Source of the DNA: Pyrinomonadaceae bacterium
GTDB taxonomy: Bacteria; Acidobacteriota; Blastocatellia; Pyrinomonadales; Pyrinomonadaceae
Assembly: GCA_021463165.1 (NCBI GenBank)
Contig: JAJTWY010000003.1
Coordinates: forward strand, 124,001-188,000
Length of the DNA stretch: 64,000 bases
Direction of reading: 5' to 3'
Both the position numbers and the translations under genes were made by a program. This document shows, one piece after another, positions 63,593 through 64,000 of this stretch; position 1 is the first letter of the stretch, and each line of letters begins with the position of its first letter. The notes beneath the pieces are model-generated. The model was not told where the DNA came from. It saw nothing but the letters and a program-made list of their open reading frames with translations, and searched no databases.

Positions 63593-64000
63593 ATGAAGTT
63601 TGTTGCGACTTTCATATCATTCCTGAGTCTGGCGAGCTCAAGTCTAGTTGTTGCTCAGCGGACGATTGATGACCTGTTGCCATCTCACGCAGCGGCGCTT
63701 CAGAACTATCTATCAAAAAATGGTGATCGGTATTTTAGACAAGAACATATCTTGGAAGACACTTATCTCAATACGGTTCGTACGAAGTGGGGATTCGGAA
63801 AGAAATATAAACCTAACTACGTGGTCGCAGACCTTAATCGAGATGGATTAGTAGACTTTGCCATCTTGCTAATTCGGGAAGGGAAGGAAGAGTGGTCAGC
63901 CGACATAGAGCTTAACGAGCGTATTAGGAATGAACATAATCCCGATTACCCGTTAACTCTTTTAGTTTTTAACCGTATGAAAGGTGGAAGATTTAGGGTT
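63593..64000 (+). CDS. Secreted protein, truncated by the window edge
   Basis: The frame starting at the ATG at 63593 runs without a stop to the window end (136 codons). A signal peptide (FVATFISFLSLASSSLVVAQ, 20 residues) is followed by RTIDDLLPSHAAALQNYL and an FG-GAP/VCBS-like calcium segment, VVADLNRDGLVDFAIL. It is more AT-rich than its neighbours. The C-terminus is outside the window. Function unknown. Confidence 0.75.
   Translation, partial: MKFVATFISFLSLASSSLVVAQRTIDDLLPSHAAALQNYLSKNGDRYFRQEHILEDTYLNTVRTKWGFGKKYKPNYVVADLNRDGLVDFAILLIREGKEEWSADIELNERIRNEHNPDYPLTLLVFNRMKGGRFRV

Overview
The window reads like a chromosomal segment of an Acidobacteriota bacterium, probably class Blastocatellia (Pyrinomonas-like). 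Supporting signs are an Acidobacteria-type VWFA-related secreted protein (55.8 kb), an actinobacterial-style fused 2-oxoglutarate dehydrogenase E2/E1 (6.5-10.3 kb), two giant secreted repeat proteins that share a carboxypeptidase-regulatory-like tail, and several kinase/FHA signalling genes. The taxonomy is an inference from gene content only. I recognised no rRNA, tRNA or CRISPR array.

Layout. 0-6.5 kb: a PATAN/DUF4388 protein, SMC with an acidic head insertion, a secreted protein and a CapA-like lipoprotein. 6.5-11.9 kb (minus strand): ribH, nusB, a secreted protein and the E2/E1 fusion, probably one operon. 12-16.7 kb: an RDD membrane protein, a sugar-nucleotide epimerase, and perR-katG behind a perfect PerR-type box. 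16.7-25.7 kb: an accessory neighbourhood bounded at both ends by an ArsR repressor plus AHSA1/SRPBCC pair. Inside it are DoxX, DUF4256, an aldonolactone oxidase, two DUF1801 paralogues, an alpha/beta hydrolase, a DHFR-like (RibD C-terminal) reductase, a chimeric remnant of a second such reductase, and a broken DUF433/DUF5615 toxin-antitoxin pair. Both arsR genes are preceded by two 18-bp palindromic sites spaced exactly 27 bp apart.

26-38.5 kb: two large secreted repeat proteins, both interrupted by frameshifts, flank serA, a Tat-exported GH109-like protein, an NgoMIV-like restriction-modification pair, and a PIN/RHH toxin-antitoxin cassette inserted exactly behind lpdA. That cassette is bracketed by an 87-bp duplication of the lpdA 3' end. 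38.6-46.8 kb: rhodanese, methyltransferase, a Ycf48-like propeller, an S9 peptidase, a truncated DUF4242 gene and sucB (two lipoyl domains). Together with the E2/E1 fusion and lpdA, this puts all catalytic parts of a 2-oxoglutarate dehydrogenase within one window.

46.9-54.3 kb (minus strand): a signalling block with an FHA-trypsin-like protease, two PknB-type kinases (one with a PEGA tail), a PP2C phosphatase and two paralogous secreted proteins. 54.8-57.4 kb: an OmpA-family protein, the VWFA protein and a Cys-motif membrane protein. 57.5-59.6 kb: a ureide operon (OHCU decarboxylase-like, HIU hydrolase, DUF6986). 59.7-64 kb: a PhyH-type dioxygenase, malQ, a secreted protein, an Sdh-type membrane anchor and a truncated secreted protein at the window edge.

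Start-site pattern: several genes have a TATAAT-like -10 box only 6-10 nt before the start codon and no Shine-Dalgarno, which suggests leaderless transcripts; others have clear AGGAG sites.
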